This document shows positions 4,834 through 5,080 of a DNA stretch of 5,080 nt, piece by piece (within the stretch, counting starts at the first letter, position 1; every line of letters starts with the position of its first letter). The translations under genes and the position numbers were made by a program. Below the pieces are notes generated by a model. It was not told the origin of the DNA. It did no database searches and was given only the letters and a program-made list of their open reading frames with translations. Source of the DNA: Chloroflexota bacterium (lineage in GTDB: Bacteria; Chloroflexota; Dehalococcoidia; DSTF01; RBG-16-68-14); assembly GCA_022561355.1 (NCBI GenBank), contig JADFRJ010000185.1, positions 1 through 5,080 on the forward strand. Reading direction: 5' to 3'.

Positions 4834-5080
4834 TACCGTCCCTTGAACTTCGGCGCGCGCTTCTCCGCGAAGGCGCGCGGACCTTCCTTCGAGTCCTCCG
4901 TGGTGCGCACGATCGCCATCGCGCGATTGGCGTCCTCCAGCGCTTGCTCTACGGTGCTATCGAAGCTGCGATAGACGAGCTGCTTCGCGGCCTGGATCGC
5001 GACCGCCGGCCCGGCGACGATGCGCTGCGCCAGCTCTCGCGTCGCCGGCATCAGCTCGTCCGCCGGCACCGCCTTCGACG
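4833..5080 (-). CDS. Enoyl-CoA hydratase/isomerase family protein, C-terminal part (5' end outside window)
   Basis: The last 82 or so codons of a crotonase-fold protein, read from the right window edge (..SKAVPADELMPATRELAQ) to TAG at 4835-4833. The frame is open through 5080, so the GTG at 5069 is an internal Val codon and not a start. Features typical of the family C-terminus are visible: the SK.VPADEL junction, LAQRIVAGPAVAIQAAKQLV, a helix with SFDSTVEQALEDANRAMAI, then RTTEDSKEGPRAFAEKRAPKFKGR. The CoA-binding oxyanion-hole Gly and catalytic Glu residues lie in the missing part, so hydratase cannot be told from isomerase or another crotonase activity. Its role would be in acyl-CoA metabolism such as beta-oxidation. 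A hairpin downstream and a separate cupin promoter suggest it is not part of the glycan gene group. Confidence 0.9.
   Translation of the reverse strand, partial: SKAVPADELMPATRELAQRIVAGPAVAIQAAKQLVYRSFDSTVEQALEDANRAMAIVRTTEDSKEGPRAFAEKRAPKFKGR

Noticed and set aside
5067..5069. GTG as the start of the crotonase fragment
   Set aside because: The preceding codons read SKA and continue the family pattern SK.VPADEL, and only about 80 residues would follow, far short of a crotonase.

Overview
The window reads as a G+C-rich bacterial chromosome segment with tightly packed genes. No rRNA, tRNA, CRISPR array, transposase or integrase is visible. Protein style (compact GT-B glycosyltransferases opening MKILVLSRGVV, and a crotonase ending KRAPKFKGR) would fit Chloroflexota or a similar high-G+C lineage, but this is a weak guess and no marker gene settles it.

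Layout. Positions 1-1282 (+) hold two tandem paralogous class I SAM-dependent methyltransferases: the first is cut by the left window edge, the second is complete (270 aa), and they are 5 bp apart. They face two paralogous GT-B fold glycosyltransferases on the minus strand (3952-2621, then 2624-1326), which overlap by 4 bp (ATGA) and form an operon. Positions 3953-4217 are mostly non-coding. They hold the GT operon's upstream region and, at about 4131-4225 (+), the frameshifted 3' end of a third methyltransferase copy. A small RmlC-like cupin (4679-4218, -) has its own extended -10 promoter, and its 3' end overlaps the methyltransferase relic. At the right edge (4833-5080, -) is the C-terminal part of an enoyl-CoA hydratase/isomerase, probably unrelated.

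How the genes may work together. Two glycosyltransferases, two methyltransferases and an RmlC-like sugar cupin suggest a glycan or glycolipid assembly and decoration locus, with sugar transfer, O-methylation and possibly deoxysugar epimerisation. The families are supported by sequence; substrates and pathway are inferred.

Most interesting structure. The GT operon lies between two imperfect direct repeats of about 105-111 bp (1201-1306 and 4139-4249). Each contains a methyltransferase 3' end fused tail-to-tail to a cupin 3' end. At the right repeat the cupin is intact and the methyltransferase is a relic; at the left repeat the methyltransferase is intact and the cupin is a 30-bp relic with an in-frame stop. 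This implies an ancestral convergent methyltransferase/cupin junction that was duplicated, with the glycosyltransferase pair now lodged between the two copies.
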